42,290 bases of DNA from Betaproteobacteria bacterium (GCA_021413765.1 JAIOPT010000142.1:1-42290), one strand, 5' to 3'. Shown: positions 27,626 through 41,972, counted from the first letter of the stretch. Notes: a model not told the origin generated them from the letters alone. Numbers and translations are program-made.

Positions 27626-28949
27626 TGTTATTGCCGCAATCGCTACTCCTCATGGGCAGGGTGGTATCGGCGTGGTCAGGCTCTCCGGGCATGACCTTAG
27701 CCTATTTGCACAAACCCTGTTAGGGAAAATACCTGTGCCGCGGCACGCGACTTACGCTTCTTTTCTGGACGCGCAAGGGCAGGTTATGGATCAGGGTATC
27801 GTTCTGTTCTTTCCCGCCCCACACTCCTACACTGGCGAGGACATTTTAGAATTGCAGGGGCACGGCGGCACAGCCATACTGCAATTGGTGTTGCAGCGCT
27901 GTCTTGAAATTGGAGCTCGCCTCGCCCAGCCGGGTGAATTCACGCAGCGGGCGTTTCTTAACGAAAAACTTGATTTGGCGCAAGCAGAAAGCGTAGCCGA
28001 CTTGATAGCGGCTACCACCAGTCAGGCTGCGCGCAGTGCCATGCGCTCGCTTCAGGGGGAATTTTCCCAGGCTATCCATCGCGTAGTGGACGGATTGGTT
28101 TTGTTACGCATGTTGGTCGAAGCCATGTTGGACTTTCCGGAAGAAGAAATTGATGCTCCAGATGTCACGCAACGTGATACGCGGCTAGTCGCAGTACGTG
28201 CAGAATTAGAAAAGATTTTGAGTTTGGCACAACAAGGGAGCCTGTTGCGAGAAGGTGTGCATATTGTGCTGGTCGGCCAGCCTAACGTCGGTAAGTCAAG
28301 TCTACTCAACCGATTGAGTGGGGAGGATGTCGCGTTAGTGAGTGAATTTCCAGGTACCACGCGCGACCTTATTAGCCAATCTATTCAGATCAGTGGTGTG
28401 CCGTTGCATATTATAGATACGGCTGGGTTACGCGAGGCAGTGGATGCAGTGGAACAAATGGGGATAACGCGTACATATGGAGCGCTAAAAAAAGCTGATG
28501 CTATCCTGGTTTTGTTGGATGCCAGCCACGGTATGACTGAGGATGACCAGAAAATTTTAGATGAATTACCACTTGATATACCGCGATTACATGTCTTTAA
28601 TAAAGTTGACTTGCTTGCCCAGCATGCATATATAAAAGAGGGTAATGGCGAATGCCATATCTATTTATCTGCCAAAACAGGCGAGGGGCTAGAGTTCCTG
28701 CGTAATAAATTGCTGTCACTGCTTGGCTGGCACCAAGAATCAGGCATATTTATGGCACGTGAACGCCATATTCACGCATTATTGGATGCTCGTGACCATT
28801 TGCAGCGGGCTGCAGAGGAAATAAAACGACCTGAACTTTGCGCCGAAGAGCTGCGACTTGCTCAAGAAGGACTAAATTCTATTACGGGTGAGTTTAGTGC
28901 GGATGATCTGCTCGGTGAAATATTCAGTCGCTTCTGTATCGGAAAATAA
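27600..28949 (+). CDS. mnmE: tRNA modification GTPase MnmE (TrmE)
   Basis: Acts with MnmG to add carboxymethylaminomethyl groups to U34 of certain tRNAs. It has 449 residues. The N-terminal folate-binding domain starts DVIAAIATPHGQGGIGVVRLSG. The G domain shows P-loop GQPNVGKSSLLNRLSG, switch FPGTTRD, DTAG and FNKVDLL (NKVD). The C-terminal catalytic motif is FCIGK. I choose the ATG at 27600, which is preceded by a strong GGAGG inside the yidC coding sequence, over the track start at 27561. The partner gene mnmG lies at the other end of the window. Confidence 0.97.
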   Translation: MSKALLKPDVIAAIATPHGQGGIGVVRLSGHDLSLFAQTLLGKIPVPRHATYASFLDAQGQVMDQGIVLFFPAPHSYTGEDILELQGHGGTAILQLVLQRCLEIGARLAQPGEFTQRAFLNEKLDLAQAESVADLIAATTSQAARSAMRSLQGEFSQAIHRVVDGLVLLRMLVEAMLDFPEEEIDAPDVTQRDTRLVAVRAELEKILSLAQQGSLLREGVHIVLVGQPNVGKSSLLNRLSGEDVALVSEFPGTTRDLISQSIQISGVPLHIIDTAGLREAVDAVEQMGITRTYGALKKADAILVLLDASHGMTEDDQKILDELPLDIPRLHVFNKVDLLAQHAYIKEGNGECHIYLSAKTGEGLEFLRNKLLSLLGWHQESGIFMARERHIHALLDARDHLQRAAEEIKRPELCAEELRLAQEGLNSITGEFSADDLLGEIFSRFCIGK

Positions 28950-28986
28950 ACGCTAACAATTATCATTGTAAGTATGGCGAAAGCTA

Positions 28987-30357
28987 TTAAGGTATATTAT
29001 GTTTCTTGCTTGGCCTCCGCCAGCCCGGCAGAGTAATTTGTTTGGCACGCGACAGGGTTAACTCACCTTCTGGTGTATCGCTCGTAATGGTGGAGCCCGC
29101 GCCTATGGTAGCACCACGTCCGATTTTTACTGGTGCGACCAGTTGTGTATTTGAGCCGATAAAAACATCATCCTCGATGATGGTGCGATGTTTGTTTGCG
29201 CCATCATAATTGCAGGTTATTGTGCCTGCACCTATGTTAACGCGGCTACCGATGCTGCTGTCGCCAATATAGCTTAAGTGGTTAGCTTTGCTACTGGCGG
29301 CAATTTCACTGTTTTTCACCTCGACAAAGTTTCCAATGTGTACCTCGTTATGTAATTTGCTGCCGGGTCGCAGGCGGGCATAAGGACCAATACGGCAGTT
29401 GTCGCCGATGTTCACTTGATCAATATGGCTAAATGGTTCGATGTAGGTATTAGCTCCAATACGAGTGTTTTTTATTACGCTGTAAGCACCTATTCGCACG
29501 CCATTTCCTAGGTAAACATCGCCTTCGAAGATGCAGCCAACATCAATTTCAACATCACGTCCGCATACCAGTTTGCCGCGCACATCGAGGCGCGCAGGAT
29601 CAGCCAAGGTAACACCCTTCACCAATAACTGGTGCGCTTGTTCAAATTGCCAGATACGTTCCAGTTCGGCTAATTGAGCTTTGCTGTTTACACCTGCGAC
29701 TTCCCACGCATGAGCAGGTTGTACAGTATGCACTGCAACCCCCTGCGCAACAGCCATTCCAACTATGTCAGTCAGGTAGTACTCACATTGTGCATTGTCA
29801 TTCCGCAATTTTGACAACCAGTTACGTAGCAGATGGGTAGGAACGGCAAGGATGCCAGTATTCACTTCGCGGATGGCGCGTTGCTCGACAGTAGCATCTT
29901 TTTCCTCCACTATGCTGATTACGTTACCTGCGCTATCTCGCACGATGCGTCCATATCCGGCAGGGTTGTTAAGGTGAATGGTGAGAAGAGTGAGTGTTTG
30001 CTGCGCAACCAACATTTTTTCCAATGTGGCAGGCTGAATAAGTGGCACGTCGCCATACAGCACCAGTGTAATCGAGTCATCACATAAGTGTGGAAGTGCT
30101 TGTTGTACCGCATGACCAGTTCCTAGCTGCGGTTCCTGTAAAACAAAACTAGCCTTATACTTCGCCATCGCCTGCGGCACCGCTTCTCCTCCGTGACCAT
30201 ATACTACGCAGGTTATACCGGTAGCAAATTGTGCAGAGGTATCGAGTACGTGTTGTAATAGTGGACGACCAGCTAAGGAGTGCAGCACCTTTGGCTTATC
30301 TGAGTGCATGCGCTGTCCCCTGCCAGCCGCAAGAATAACGATATTGAGTGTAGTCAT
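28987..30357 (-). CDS. glmU: Bifunctional UDP-GlcNAc pyrophosphorylase / glucosamine-1-phosphate acetyltransferase
   Basis: Makes UDP-N-acetylglucosamine for peptidoglycan and lipopolysaccharide. It has 456 residues. The N-terminal nucleotidyltransferase begins [18 protein letters not shown]. The C-terminal half is a left-handed beta-helix of hexapeptide repeats ([51 protein letters not shown]). It is convergent with mnmE and separated from atpC by an intrinsic terminator, in the atp-glmU order common in proteobacteria. Confidence 0.98.
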   Translation of the reverse strand: MTTLNIVILAAGRGQRMHSDKPKVLHSLAGRPLLQHVLDTSAQFATGITCVVYGHGGEAVPQAMAKYKASFVLQEPQLGTGHAVQQALPHLCDDSITLVLYGDVPLIQPATLEKMLVAQQTLTLLTIHLNNPAGYGRIVRDSAGNVISIVEEKDATVEQRAIREVNTGILAVPTHLLRNWLSKLRNDNAQCEYYLTDIVGMAVAQGVAVHTVQPAHAWEVAGVNSKAQLAELERIWQFEQAHQLLVKGVTLADPARLDVRGKLVCGRDVEIDVGCIFEGDVYLGNGVRIGAYSVIKNTRIGANTYIEPFSHIDQVNIGDNCRIGPYARLRPGSKLHNEVHIGNFVEVKNSEIAASSKANHLSYIGDSSIGSRVNIGAGTITCNYDGANKHRTIIEDDVFIGSNTQLVAPVKIGRGATIGAGSTITSDTPEGELTLSRAKQITLPGWRRPSKKHNIP

Positions 30358-30394
30358 GTTATATGCAATATAAAATTTGATTATGAAGTATAAA

Positions 30395-30418
30395 CAAAAA
30401 AACGGCCTAAGCCGCTTT
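30395..30418 (-). terminator. Intrinsic terminator after atpC
   Basis: On the minus strand AAAGCGGC-TTAG-GCCGTTTTTTT can form a 4-bp GC core, extended by A-T pairs, and is followed by a T run. It lies about 28 bases past the atpC stop and before glmU. Confidence 0.75.
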
Positions 30419-30446
30419 CATTGTAAGTCACATTAATCCAGTAGAT

Positions 30447-30875
30447 TTAGTGTGGTTGTTGCTTGCGCATTTTCTGAATTGCTTGCAACTGAGCAAGCGC
30501 CTCAGATAGCTCGGCTTGCGCGGTAGCGTAGTCAATATCAGAAGCACGGTTCTTCATTGCCTCTTCAGCTGCACGCTTAGCTTCGAGTGAGCGCGCTTCA
30601 TCCAAATCTGCACCGCGAATAGCGGTATCAGCTAATATCGTAACTACGCTGGGTTGAACTTCCAGCATTCCACCAGAAACGTAAATCAACACAAATTCGT
30701 TTTGATCCGGCAATTTGAGGCGTACTGAGCCTGGTTTAATGCGCGTTAATAGTGGTGCATGGCGTGGGTAAATCCCTAGTTCGCCCATTTCACCCGGAAC
30801 GACGACCATTTCAACAAGGCCAGAGAAAATGGACTCTTCTGCGCTCACCACATTAACATGAACAGTCATTGCCAT
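30447..30875 (-). CDS. atpC: ATP synthase subunit epsilon
   Basis: A 142-residue F1 subunit of the central stalk that couples rotation and inhibits hydrolysis. The N-terminal beta-sandwich is seen in [21 protein letters not shown] and the C-terminal helices in the alanine/glutamate-rich tail. GGAAAT precedes the ATG at 30875. It is the last gene of the operon, 47 bp after atpD. Confidence 0.97.
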   Translation of the reverse strand: MAMTVHVNVVSAEESIFSGLVEMVVVPGEMGELGIYPRHAPLLTRIKPGSVRLKLPDQNEFVLIYVSGGMLEVQPSVVTILADTAIRGADLDEARSLEAKRAAEEAMKNRASDIDYATAQAELSEALAQLQAIQKMRKQQPH

Positions 30876-30922
30876 ATATTTCCTTATTACTACGACACTT
30901 AGCCCAATTACAGCGTTAAATC

Positions 30923-32410
<1,488 letters not shown>

Positions 32411-32501
32411 TCAAAATTCAATCGCGATATGGCATTGCTCAACAAAATTTACATTTACCGTTAAACATATACACAGATATGCAAATGCACTTTTAGCGCC
32501 C

Positions 32502-32535
32502 CGTCTCGATTTCAAATTCTAAATCTATAGAGACG
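32502..32535 (-). other. Bulged stem-loop in the atpG-atpD spacer
   Basis: On the minus strand CGTCTC-tata-GATTT pairs with AAATC-GAGACG around an 8-base loop, giving 11 pairs with a 4-base bulge. No T tract follows, so it is more likely a processing or stability element than a terminator. The remaining spacer (32345-32501) shows nothing else I can name. Confidence 0.5.
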
Positions 32536-32552
32536 CCAACAAATCGTGTGCA

Positions 32553-33422
32553 CTAACTGACAGCTGCTGCGCCACCGACAATTTCTGATATTTCCTTGGT
32601 AATCGCTGCTTGACGCGCTTTATTGTAAATCAGCTTAAGTTCGCCTATTACTTCCTTCGCATTATCGGATGCAGCCTTCATTGCCACCATGCGTGCACTC
32701 TGTTCGGACGCCTGATTTTCGGTCACTGCGTTATAAACCAATGATTCAATATAGCGCACTAGCAATTCATCCACTACGATCTTGGCATCAGGTTCATAAA
32801 TGTAATCCCATGTACTGCCATTCGCAGGTTCCAGACTTTCACTTGAGAGCGGCAGTAATTGCTCCATTCTGGGCTCTTGCTTCATAGTGTTAACGAAGCC
32901 GTTATAACTAATGTAAATTGCATCAATTTCGCCGGCATTGTAAGCATCCAGCATAACCTTGACCGCTCCAATCAGTTTCTCGATGTGCGGAATGTCCCCC
33001 AGTCCGATCATATGCGATTTAACTTTTGCACCGATACGGGACATAAAGCTAAATCCTTTATTACCAATAGCGCATATGCTGATGCCTTTGTTTTCGTCTT
33101 CCAATTCCTTCATCCGAGCCACCACTAGACGCAGGATGTTGGTATTGAGACCACCGCACAATCCTTTGTCAGAGGTGATAATAATCACAGCGACATTCTT
33201 GATGGCATCGCGTTTGACTAGAAATGGATGCTTATATTCCGGATTAGCGCGCGATAAATGCGCTGCAACCTGACGAATTTTTTCCGCATAAGGGCGAGCG
33301 GCACGCATACGTTCCTGTGCCTTACGCATCTTGGAAGCTGCCACCATTTCCATAGCTCGCGTGATCTTGCGAGTATTTTCAACGCTCTTGATTTTAGTCC
33401 GTATTTCTTTGCTGCCAGCCAT
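32553..33422 (-). CDS. atpG: ATP synthase subunit gamma
   Basis: The rotating central-shaft subunit, 289 residues. The N-terminal helix reads [32 protein letters not shown] and the C-terminal helix [34 protein letters not shown], both hallmark gamma sequences. [12 protein letters not shown] is the conserved core motif. GGGGG lies before the ATG. It is 15 bp after atpA. Confidence 0.98.
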   Translation of the reverse strand: MAGSKEIRTKIKSVENTRKITRAMEMVAASKMRKAQERMRAARPYAEKIRQVAAHLSRANPEYKHPFLVKRDAIKNVAVIIITSDKGLCGGLNTNILRLVVARMKELEDENKGISICAIGNKGFSFMSRIGAKVKSHMIGLGDIPHIEKLIGAVKVMLDAYNAGEIDAIYISYNGFVNTMKQEPRMEQLLPLSSESLEPANGSTWDYIYEPDAKIVVDELLVRYIESLVYNAVTENQASEQSARMVAMKAASDNAKEVIGELKLIYNKARQAAITKEISEIVGGAAAVS

Positions 33423-33437
33423 TATCTTGCCCCCAGC

Positions 33438-34979
33438 TTAGTAAACTGCAGTGGACTTGAATTTATCAATTGCAGCAATCAAGATTTTTTCGTTGTCGGC
33501 AGACAAATCCTTACTGGATTCGATTGCCTCCTCTAATGTCTTGTATTGAGATTTTACGAACGTGTGCAGCCCGATTTCGAATGCCAGTACCTTGTTCATC
33601 GGCACATCATCGAAGGAGCCTTTGTTAATCGCGAACAGCGTTATTGCCATTTCAGCTACGGATAATGGAGCATATTGCGGCTGCTTCATCAATTCCATTA
33701 CCAAGCGGCCACGTTCCAGTTGTTTGCGAGTGGCTTCGTCCAAATCAGAAGCGAATTGCGCGAATGCGGCTAATTCACGGTACTGTGCTAATGCTAAACG
33801 AACGCCGCCACCAAGTTTTTTAATGACTTTAGTCTGCGCCGCGCCGCCTACGCGAGACACTGAAATCCCGGCGTTGATCGCAGGACGGATACCCGCATTG
33901 AATAAATCCGTTTCCAGGAAAATTTGACCGTCAGTAATGGAAATTACGTTTGTTGGCACAAAAGCGGATACGTCACCTGCAGCAGTTTCAATAACCGGCA
34001 GCGCGGTCAGCGAGCCAGTCTTGCCTTTGACCTCGCCATTGGTAAACTTTTCAACATATTCTTCATTCACTCGTGCACCGCGCTCCAGCAAACGGGAGTG
34101 CAAGTAGAACACATCTCCAGGATAGGCTTCTCGGCCTGGCGGTCGGCGTAACAGTAATGATATCTGGCGATAAGCCCAAGCTTGTTTGGTTAAGTCGTCA
34201 TAAACAATCAGCGCATCTTGGCCGCGGTCACGATAGTACTCACCCATTGTGCAACCGGCGTATGGCGCCAGGAATTGCATCGCTGCAGAATCAGAGGCGG
34301 TTGCCACAACGACAATGGTGTATTCCATCGCGCCGTGCTCTTCCAACTTGCGCACCACGTTGGCGACAGTAGAAGCCTTTTGGCCGATCGCAACGTAGAT
34401 ACAGGTCATGTTCTGACCCTTCTGGTTGATGATGGCATCTATAGCTACGGCAGTCTTTCCTGTTTGGCGATCACCAATGATCAGTTCGCGCTGTCCGCGA
34501 CCAACCGGAACCATAGAGTCAATGGCCTTGAGACCGGTCTGAACTGGTTGTGACACCGACTTGCGGTCAATTACACCAGGCGCAACCTTCTCTATCTTAT
34601 CGGTCATTTTGGCGTTGACCGGGCCCTTGCCGTCGATAGGTTGACCGAGGGCATTCACAACGCGACCGATCAGTTCAGGGCCGACAGGCACTTCCAGAAT
34701 TCGGCCCGTGCACTTGACGGTGTCCCCCTCGGTAATATGCTCATAGTCACCCAGTACCACTGAGCCAACGGAGTCGCGCTCTAGATTGAGCGCCAGACCA
34801 AAGGTGTTGCCAGGAAACTCAAGCATTTCGCCCTGCATCACGTCTGATAGGCCGTGAATACGTACGATACCATCGGTTACACTAACCACTGTACCTTCCG
34901 TGCGCGCTTGGGATAACGCCTCGAAATTCTCGATGCGGCTACGAATCAAATTACTAATTTCAGAAGGGTTGAGCTTCAT
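33438..34979 (-). CDS. atpA: ATP synthase subunit alpha
   Basis: The non-catalytic nucleotide-binding F1 subunit, 513 residues. It starts [19 protein letters not shown]. The P-loop is [18 protein letters not shown], and the signature [16 protein letters not shown] is intact. AAGGAAAAG precedes the ATG. It is preceded by atpH by 31 bp and followed by atpG. Confidence 0.98.
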   Translation of the reverse strand: MKLNPSEISNLIRSRIENFEALSQARTEGTVVSVTDGIVRIHGLSDVMQGEMLEFPGNTFGLALNLERDSVGSVVLGDYEHITEGDTVKCTGRILEVPVGPELIGRVVNALGQPIDGKGPVNAKMTDKIEKVAPGVIDRKSVSQPVQTGLKAIDSMVPVGRGQRELIIGDRQTGKTAVAIDAIINQKGQNMTCIYVAIGQKASTVANVVRKLEEHGAMEYTIVVVATASDSAAMQFLAPYAGCTMGEYYRDRGQDALIVYDDLTKQAWAYRQISLLLRRPPGREAYPGDVFYLHSRLLERGARVNEEYVEKFTNGEVKGKTGSLTALPVIETAAGDVSAFVPTNVISITDGQIFLETDLFNAGIRPAINAGISVSRVGGAAQTKVIKKLGGGVRLALAQYRELAAFAQFASDLDEATRKQLERGRLVMELMKQPQYAPLSVAEMAITLFAINKGSFDDVPMNKVLAFEIGLHTFVKSQYKTLEEAIESSKDLSADNEKILIAAIDKFKSTAVY

Positions 34980-35010
34980 CTACTTTTCCTTAATTTCAAT
35001 ATATCTGTCA

Positions 35011-35544
35011 TCAAGCCAAGGCGTTGGCCAACTCGGAAAGGTGTGTGCGCGCAGAACCATCTATCACCTTGTCACCGGCACGGATAACTACTCCGCCTAA
35101 TAATTTGCGGTCAGTTTCACAGCTAAGCCTGATCTCACGGCCCATGCGTTTTTGCAGTGCTTCAGCAATTTTTTGCTTTTGCGCTTCGCTTAAATCAAAG
35201 GCGGAAGTCACCACAACGTCCACATTTTTTTCTGCCTCAGCCCGCATTATCTCGAACAGCATTACGATTTCAGGCAACAAAATGAGGCGCTGGCCCTCTA
35301 TCAGTAACTTGATAAAGTTAAGTTGAATTTCGCTAACCTTGCCGCCGGAAAGCGCCAGCATCAACTCTACTAACTGGCTTTTGATTATGCGTGGGCTGGT
35401 AATAATTGCGCGAACTTCTGGGTTAATCGCTGCTTGAGCTAGAGATTGCAGTATGTCCGACCAACTCTTTAATTCGCCAAGCTCGCGCGCCTCATCGAAT
35501 GCCGCTTGAGCATAGGGACGTGCGACAGTAATAGCTTCAGCCAT
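35011..35544 (-). CDS. atpH: ATP synthase subunit delta
   Basis: The peripheral-stalk subunit that ties F1 to subunits b, 177 residues. Family features are the N-terminal TVARPYAQAAFDEA and the C-terminal LGGVVIRAGDKVIDGSARTHLSELA. It lies 5 bp after atpF. Confidence 0.97.
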   Translation of the reverse strand: MAEAITVARPYAQAAFDEARELGELKSWSDILQSLAQAAINPEVRAIITSPRIIKSQLVELMLALSGGKVSEIQLNFIKLLIEGQRLILLPEIVMLFEIMRAEAEKNVDVVVTSAFDLSEAQKQKIAEALQKRMGREIRLSCETDRKLLGGVVIRAGDKVIDGSARTHLSELANALA

Positions 35545-35549
35545 AATAT

Positions 35550-36020
35550 TTAAATTTCCGCGACTAGCTTATCAAGTAAGTCGTTATGAGCCTTGGCGTC
35601 AATCTCACGACCAAGAATTTTGCCTGCGCCAGCCAATGCAATAGCGGACACCTGTGTTCGCAATTGCTCTTTGGCGCGGAATACCTCTTGCTCAACTTCA
35701 GCTTTAGCCGCCGTAACAATGCGTTCGCCTTCGATCTTGGCTTGTGCTTTGGCTTCTTCGACGATTTCGCTTGCTCGCTTATCACCGAGCGCAATGATTT
35801 CAGCTACTTTTTCCTTCGCTTCGCGGAGAAGCTCAGCGGAGTGCTTGGCAGCCAACGCCAAGTCATTCTTACCCCGCTCCGCTGCAGCCAAGCCATCTGC
35901 AATCCGCTTATTGCGAGCATCCAGCGCTGCCATGATGGGTGGCCACACAAACTTCATGCAAAACCAAACGAACAATGCAAACATGATCGTTTGGCCGATA
36001 AGGGTCGCATTAATGTTCAT
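35550..36020 (-). CDS. atpF: ATP synthase subunit b
   Basis: A 156-residue Fo subunit with one N-terminal membrane helix ([20 protein letters not shown]) and a long charged coiled coil that forms the outer stalk. The dimeric b stalk binds delta and alpha. It lies 38 bp after atpE and just before atpH. Confidence 0.97.
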   Translation of the reverse strand: MNINATLIGQTIMFALFVWFCMKFVWPPIMAALDARNKRIADGLAAAERGKNDLALAAKHSAELLREAKEKVAEIIALGDKRASEIVEEAKAQAKIEGERIVTAAKAEVEQEVFRAKEQLRTQVSAIALAGAGKILGREIDAKAHNDLLDKLVAEI

Positions 36021-36058
36021 GCAAAAACCTTTCCTTGATTAAATGCACGCACGCAGGC

Positions 36059-36316
<258 letters not shown>

Positions 36317-36358
36317 TCAGTAAAAGTTAAGTGTTTAAGAAAATAAATTTATAATTTT

Positions 36359-37575
<1,217 letters not shown>

Positions 37576-37604
37576 AAGCGCCCCTAACCTCTTCGAAGCC
37601 CGGC

Positions 37605-37634
37605 ATTCTACTCAATCTCGCTTGCTGGCGTCAA
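37605..37634 (-). promoter_or_regulatory. Promoter of the atp operon with a GC-rich discriminator
   Basis: On the minus strand TTGACG, 18 bases, then TAGAAT make a good sigma-70 promoter in the parB-atpI gap. The next bases, GCCGGGC, form a GC-rich discriminator like those of stringently controlled growth genes. Start of transcription near 37598. Confidence 0.72.
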
Positions 37635-37652
37635 CGATTTATTTTTAGGGAG

Positions 37653-38495
37653 TTATTTCCAGCGTGCGATCAGCTCAGCCAAATGGTCATGACTGGTGTA
37701 ATTTATAACCAATTTGCCTGTGCCTTTCTTACCGACCTTAATTTGTACGTTGGTGCCAAGATGTTGGGCAATATCTTCTTGCAATTGCAGGATATCGCGG
37801 CTGGGTTTGACCTTTTTATGTTGCGGTACGGGGCTCAGCAAATCCTGCACCATTTTTTCTGCCTCACGTACCGATAGCCCGTCCGCTACAATTTTGGTTG
37901 CGGCAGTGATCTGCTGTGCGCCATCCAGTGCCAGTAGCGCTCGTGCGTGGCCCATATCGAGACCGCCCCCCATCAACATGCCCTGTACTAATTGTGGTAG
38001 TTTGAGCAGCCGTAACAGGTTGCTGGTCGCACTACGCGAACGCCCCACTGCATCGGCGGCCGCCATGTGTGTCATCTTGAATTCATCGATCAGGCGCTGA
38101 ATACCGACGGCCTCTTCTAAGGGATTGAGATCCTCACGTTGAATGTTCTCGATCAACGCCATGGCCAGTGCTGCGTTGTCCGCTACCTTGCGCACCAATA
38201 CTGGCACTTGGACCAGGCCAGCCAGCTGAGCGGCACGCCAGCGGCGTTCTCCAGCAATAATCTCGTGGTTACCATTGGGTAACAAACGTGCCAGGATCGG
38301 CTGCATAACGCCCTGCACTTTGATCGAAGCGGCCAGTTCATTGAGCGAGGCTTCGTCCATATGGCTGCGCGGCTGATATTTGCCGGGTTTGAGATCCTCA
38401 ACCTTCATTTCACTCAATACGTCACCTTGCTCTTTGCCGTTGCCGGACAGCAAAACGTCCAAGCCGCGCCCCAATCCTTTGTTTGGTTTTGCCAA
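37653..38495 (-). CDS. parB: Chromosome partitioning protein ParB
   Basis: A CTP-dependent DNA clamp that loads at parS and spreads. It has 280 residues. The N-terminal part has GLGRGLDVLL, then the CTP-binding GERRWRAAQLAG and ENIQREDLNPLEEA. The helix-turn-helix region is MAAADAVGRSRSATSNLLRLL. Its target sites are at 22062 and 41957. It follows parA by 16 bp. Confidence 0.97.
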   Translation of the reverse strand: MAKPNKGLGRGLDVLLSGNGKEQGDVLSEMKVEDLKPGKYQPRSHMDEASLNELAASIKVQGVMQPILARLLPNGNHEIIAGERRWRAAQLAGLVQVPVLVRKVADNAALAMALIENIQREDLNPLEEAVGIQRLIDEFKMTHMAAADAVGRSRSATSNLLRLLKLPQLVQGMLMGGGLDMGHARALLALDGAQQITAATKIVADGLSVREAEKMVQDLLSPVPQHKKVKPSRDILQLQEDIAQHLGTNVQIKVGKKGTGKLVINYTSHDHLAELIARWK

Positions 38496-38511
38496 GTCAA
38501 TTCCTTCTAGA

Positions 38512-39291
38512 TTAAGCCAGTGTGGATTGTGCTGCCTTATTGAGCAATTCGCCTGCTAGAGCCAGGTAGGCCTGAGCACCTTTTGAAGATTTGTCATGGT
38601 GAAGTACCGGCACACCGTAGCTAGGCGCTTCCGCTAACCGCACATTTCGCGGGATGATAGTGCGGTAAACTTTCTCGCCAAAGTGTTGCTGCAATTGTTC
38701 CGATACCTGCAAAGCCAATGTATTACGTGGATCGAACATGGTGCGCAGCAGACCCTCGATTTCAAGATCCGGATTAAGGTGTGCTCGCACCTTTCGGATG
38801 GTGTTGACCAAGTCGCTAAGCCCTTCCAAGGCATAATACTCGCATTGCACTGGAATCATGACTGACCCTGCGGCACACAGCCCGTTGAGGGTAAGCAGAT
38901 TTAAAGCTGGGGGGCAGTCAATCAATACATAATCATATTCAGAAGTGACGGTTTGCAGAACTTGCTTAAGTCGGGTTTCACGCTGTGGTAAATCAACCAG
39001 TTCAATTTCGGCCCCGGCCAGATCACGGTTCGCCGGCAGTACGTCATATTTTCCGGCTTCCGAATGAAGCCGAACTTCATGCAGGGTTTTGCTGCTCAGC
39101 AACACGTGGTAAATGGTTGCCGTCAAATCACGTTTGTTAATACCGCTGCCCATAGTGGCATTACCTTGGGGATCAAGATCAATCAGTAATACGCGCTGCT
39201 TCACAGCGGCCAGACTTGCAGCCAGATTAATTGTTGTGGTAGTTTTACCCACCCCCCCTTTTTGATTGGTAATCGCTAGTATCTTGGCCAT
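38512..39291 (-). CDS. parA: Chromosome partitioning ATPase ParA
   Basis: A deviant-Walker ATPase that moves ParB-parS complexes along the nucleoid. It has 259 residues. The P-loop is NQKGGVGKTTTTINLA; DLDPQGNAT and IDCPPALNLLT are the other ParA signatures. The track start at 39321 lies inside rsmG; I choose the ATG at 39291, 2 bp after the rsmG stop. Confidence 0.97.
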   Translation of the reverse strand: MAKILAITNQKGGVGKTTTTINLAASLAAVKQRVLLIDLDPQGNATMGSGINKRDLTATIYHVLLSSKTLHEVRLHSEAGKYDVLPANRDLAGAEIELVDLPQRETRLKQVLQTVTSEYDYVLIDCPPALNLLTLNGLCAAGSVMIPVQCEYYALEGLSDLVNTIRKVRAHLNPDLEIEGLLRTMFDPRNTLALQVSEQLQQHFGEKVYRTIIPRNVRLAEAPSYGVPVLHHDKSSKGAQAYLALAGELLNKAAQSTLA

Positions 39292-39293
39292 AT

Positions 39294-39914
39294 TCAAGCG
39301 AATTTCAGCATAATCAGGCAACGCGCGGCGGCTAGCCCCGGCACCTGCAATGGAATAACTCGTTCCACTTTGAAAGCGTTAGGCAACCGTTCTTGCACCT
39401 GCTGCGCAACGCCCTTCATGGCTACCCAGCGCCCTTCTTGATCCAACAAATGGCGCGTTAGCATAACAAATTTTGCAGTCTCGGCGAAAGCTCGGGAAAT
39501 AATGCCATTGAACTTCTCCTCCGTCTGCCAAGCTTCCACACGCGTGCAGTAAATGTTTACGTTGTGCAATTCCAGTTCAATTTTAGCTTGACGCACAAAA
39601 CTGGTTTTTTTGCTGTTGCTATCCAGTAGGACGAATGTCCATTCCGGACGCATCAGCGCCAGTATCAAACCAGGCAGACCTGCACCGCAACCCACATCTA
39701 GCCAACGACCAGGCCATAAATGTGGCAACACGGCAAGGCTATCGAGTAAATGACTCATTACCATCTGCTCCGGTTGACGAATTGCCGTGAGGTTATAAAC
39801 CCGGTTCCATTTTTGCAGTAATTCAAGGTAAATTAACAACTTGTCCTGTACTTCTGGCTTGACATCCAGCCCCAGTTGCATGATGCCAAGCGCCAGATCT
39901 TTGGTCTGATTCAC
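39294..39914 (-). CDS. rsmG: 16S rRNA (guanine-N7) methyltransferase RsmG (GidB)
   Basis: Methylates G527 of 16S rRNA using S-adenosylmethionine. It has 206 residues. The SAM-binding motif [17 protein letters not shown] and the N-terminal [12 protein letters not shown] are diagnostic, and [11 protein letters not shown] is also typical. It overlaps mnmG by 4 bp (ATGA), indicating translational coupling. Confidence 0.97.
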   Translation of the reverse strand: MNQTKDLALGIMQLGLDVKPEVQDKLLIYLELLQKWNRVYNLTAIRQPEQMVMSHLLDSLAVLPHLWPGRWLDVGCGAGLPGLILALMRPEWTFVLLDSNSKKTSFVRQAKIELELHNVNIYCTRVEAWQTEEKFNGIISRAFAETAKFVMLTRHLLDQEGRWVAMKGVAQQVQERLPNAFKVERVIPLQVPGLAAARCLIMLKFA

Positions 39915-41848
39915 GCGCTTTTCTGCACTTTCTCGCCTTCTGGTGGTTCTTTAATTTCTGGAGCTATTGCGACACTCCGAAAACCGCGTTTCAGGTGTAC
40001 CAATAGCAGAGAGACCGCCGCCGGTGTTATTCCGGAAATACGTGCCGCTTCCCCTACTGTTTCTGGCATATGTTGATTAAGTTTTTGCTGAGCCTCAATT
40101 GACAGTCCAAGCACCGTACGATAATCCATTACTTCAGGTAACCGCGTGTTTTCATTGTGCTCATTGCGCGCTATTTCAACGCGCTGTCGCTCAATGTAGC
40201 CGTGATATTTGGCTTGAACTTCCACCTGTTCTGCCACTTTTTCATCGGCCACTGGCTCACCTGCTCCAGGTAAAGTCATCAGGCTGGCATAGCTCACATC
40301 GGGGCGGCGCAAAAGTTCGTGAAACGCATATTCGCGTTCTATCCCTTTGCCCAACACGCGTTCCGCATCTTCCTGCGGCAACAGCTTTGGATTGACCCAA
40401 ATGGATTTCAGCCGTTCTTGTTCGCGTGTAATTGCATCACGCTTCAACTCAAACGCCGCCCACTGGATATCATCTACCACACCCAGACGGCGACCGATTT
40501 CAGTTAAACGCAGGTCTGCGTTATCTTCGCGCAGTTGCAGGCGATACTCGGCCCGACTGGTAAACATGCGATATGGTTCAGACACGCCACGCGTAATCAA
40601 GTCATCTACCAAAACGCCCAGATAGGCTTCTTCGCGACGCGGGCACCAACTTTCCTTGCCAAGCGCACGCAATGCGGCATTAATGCCCGCCAGCAAGCCT
40701 TGGGCGGCCGCCTCCTCGTATCCTGTTGTGCCATTTATTTGCCCAGCAAAGAACAAGTCAGTGATAGCTTTGGTTTCCAATGAATGCTTCAAGCCGCGCG
40801 GATCAAAATAATCATATTCAATTGCATAGCCAGGGCGTGTGATATGCGCATTCTCCAAGCCTTTTATGGAACGTACTAATGCCAGCTGTACATCGAAAGA
40901 TAGGCTGGTGGAAATCCCGTTTGGATATATTTCGTGAGTAGTCAACCCTTCCGGTTCCAGAAAAATCTGGTGTGACTCTTTGTCGGCAAAGCGCGTGATC
41001 TTGTCTTCGATAGACGGGCAATAGCGTGGCCCCACACCCTCGATTACCCCTGTGAACATTGGTGAACGATCTAAACCGCCGCGGATAATATCGTGTGTCC
41101 GTTGATTAGTATGGGTAATCCAGCAAGACAATTGCTGCGGATGTTGTTGTGCCCGTCCCATGAATGAAAATACCGGCACTGGCATATCGCCAGGTTGTTC
41201 GGTCATCACGGAATAGTCAATGCTGCGCCCATCAATGCGCGGTGGCGTGCCCGTCTTCAGTCGGCCCATGGGCAAATTAAGTTCGCGCAAACATTGCGCC
41301 AAACTGAAAGATGGCGGATCGCCCGCCCGTCCTGCTTGGTAAGAGGTTTGTCCAATGTGAATTAGGCCAGAAAGGAAAGTCCCGGTTGTTAGCACAACGG
41401 TTTTTGCAGCGAAACGCAAGCCCAGCTGGGTAGAAACCCCGCATACCTTATTATTTTCTACCAGTAAATCGTCCACCGCCTGCTGAAATAACCATAGGTT
41501 GGGGGTGTTTTCTAATCGCTTGCGAATGGCTTGTTTGTATAGCACCCGATCAGACTGAGCGCGTGTAGCGCGTACTGCTGGACCTTTAGAGGAGTTGAGG
41601 ATTCGAAATTGGATTCCTGATTCATCCGTGGCCGCCGCCATAACACCACCCAAGGCATCTATTTCCTTGACTAAATGTCCCTTGCCGATGCCACCAATAG
41701 ATGGATTGCACGACATTATTCCAAGCGTTTCAATGTTATGCGTGAGCAACAAAGTGGAGCAACCCATGCGCGCACTGGCAAGTGCCGCCTCTGTCCCGGC
41801 GTGACCGCCGCCCACAACAATGACATCGAATTTTTTCGGAAAATCCAT
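39911..41848 (-). CDS. mnmG: tRNA uridine 5-carboxymethylaminomethyl modification enzyme MnmG (GidA)
   Basis: FAD-binding partner of MnmE in wobble-uridine modification. It has 645 residues. The N-terminal dinucleotide site is [21 protein letters not shown], followed by [44 protein letters not shown] is also conserved. The C-terminal helical domain ends [21 protein letters not shown]. It heads the mnmG-rsmG-parA-parB operon, with a parS site about 110 bp upstream. Confidence 0.98.
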   Translation of the reverse strand: MDFPKKFDVIVVGGGHAGTEAALASARMGCSTLLLTHNIETLGIMSCNPSIGGIGKGHLVKEIDALGGVMAAATDESGIQFRILNSSKGPAVRATRAQSDRVLYKQAIRKRLENTPNLWLFQQAVDDLLVENNKVCGVSTQLGLRFAAKTVVLTTGTFLSGLIHIGQTSYQAGRAGDPPSFSLAQCLRELNLPMGRLKTGTPPRIDGRSIDYSVMTEQPGDMPVPVFSFMGRAQQHPQQLSCWITHTNQRTHDIIRGGLDRSPMFTGVIEGVGPRYCPSIEDKITRFADKESHQIFLEPEGLTTHEIYPNGISTSLSFDVQLALVRSIKGLENAHITRPGYAIEYDYFDPRGLKHSLETKAITDLFFAGQINGTTGYEEAAAQGLLAGINAALRALGKESWCPRREEAYLGVLVDDLITRGVSEPYRMFTSRAEYRLQLREDNADLRLTEIGRRLGVVDDIQWAAFELKRDAITREQERLKSIWVNPKLLPQEDAERVLGKGIEREYAFHELLRRPDVSYASLMTLPGAGEPVADEKVAEQVEVQAKYHGYIERQRVEIARNEHNENTRLPEVMDYRTVLGLSIEAQQKLNQHMPETVGEAARISGITPAAVSLLLVHLKRGFRSVAIAPEIKEPPEGEKVQKSA

Positions 41849-41956
41849 CTTTGTGTTTTCGTAGCTATTTATTACAGAAGTGGTAATTTATTTGATGAAG
41901 CGAAGGCGCGAATCATACATCAAAATGTTACGAAGGCAGAAAACCCTCTCGATCAT

Positions 41957-41972
41957 TGTTTCACGTGAAACA
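41957..41972. other. parS centromere site upstream of mnmG
   Basis: A second exact TGTTTCACGTGAAACA, about 19.9 kb from the gyrB-proximal copy. The gap 41849-42105 holds this site and otherwise no recognised gene. Confidence 0.95.

Noticed and set aside
28950-28986. Possible bidirectional terminator between mnmE and glmU
   Set aside because: Only a 5-bp ACAAT/ATTGT repeat without a GC stem or T run is visible.
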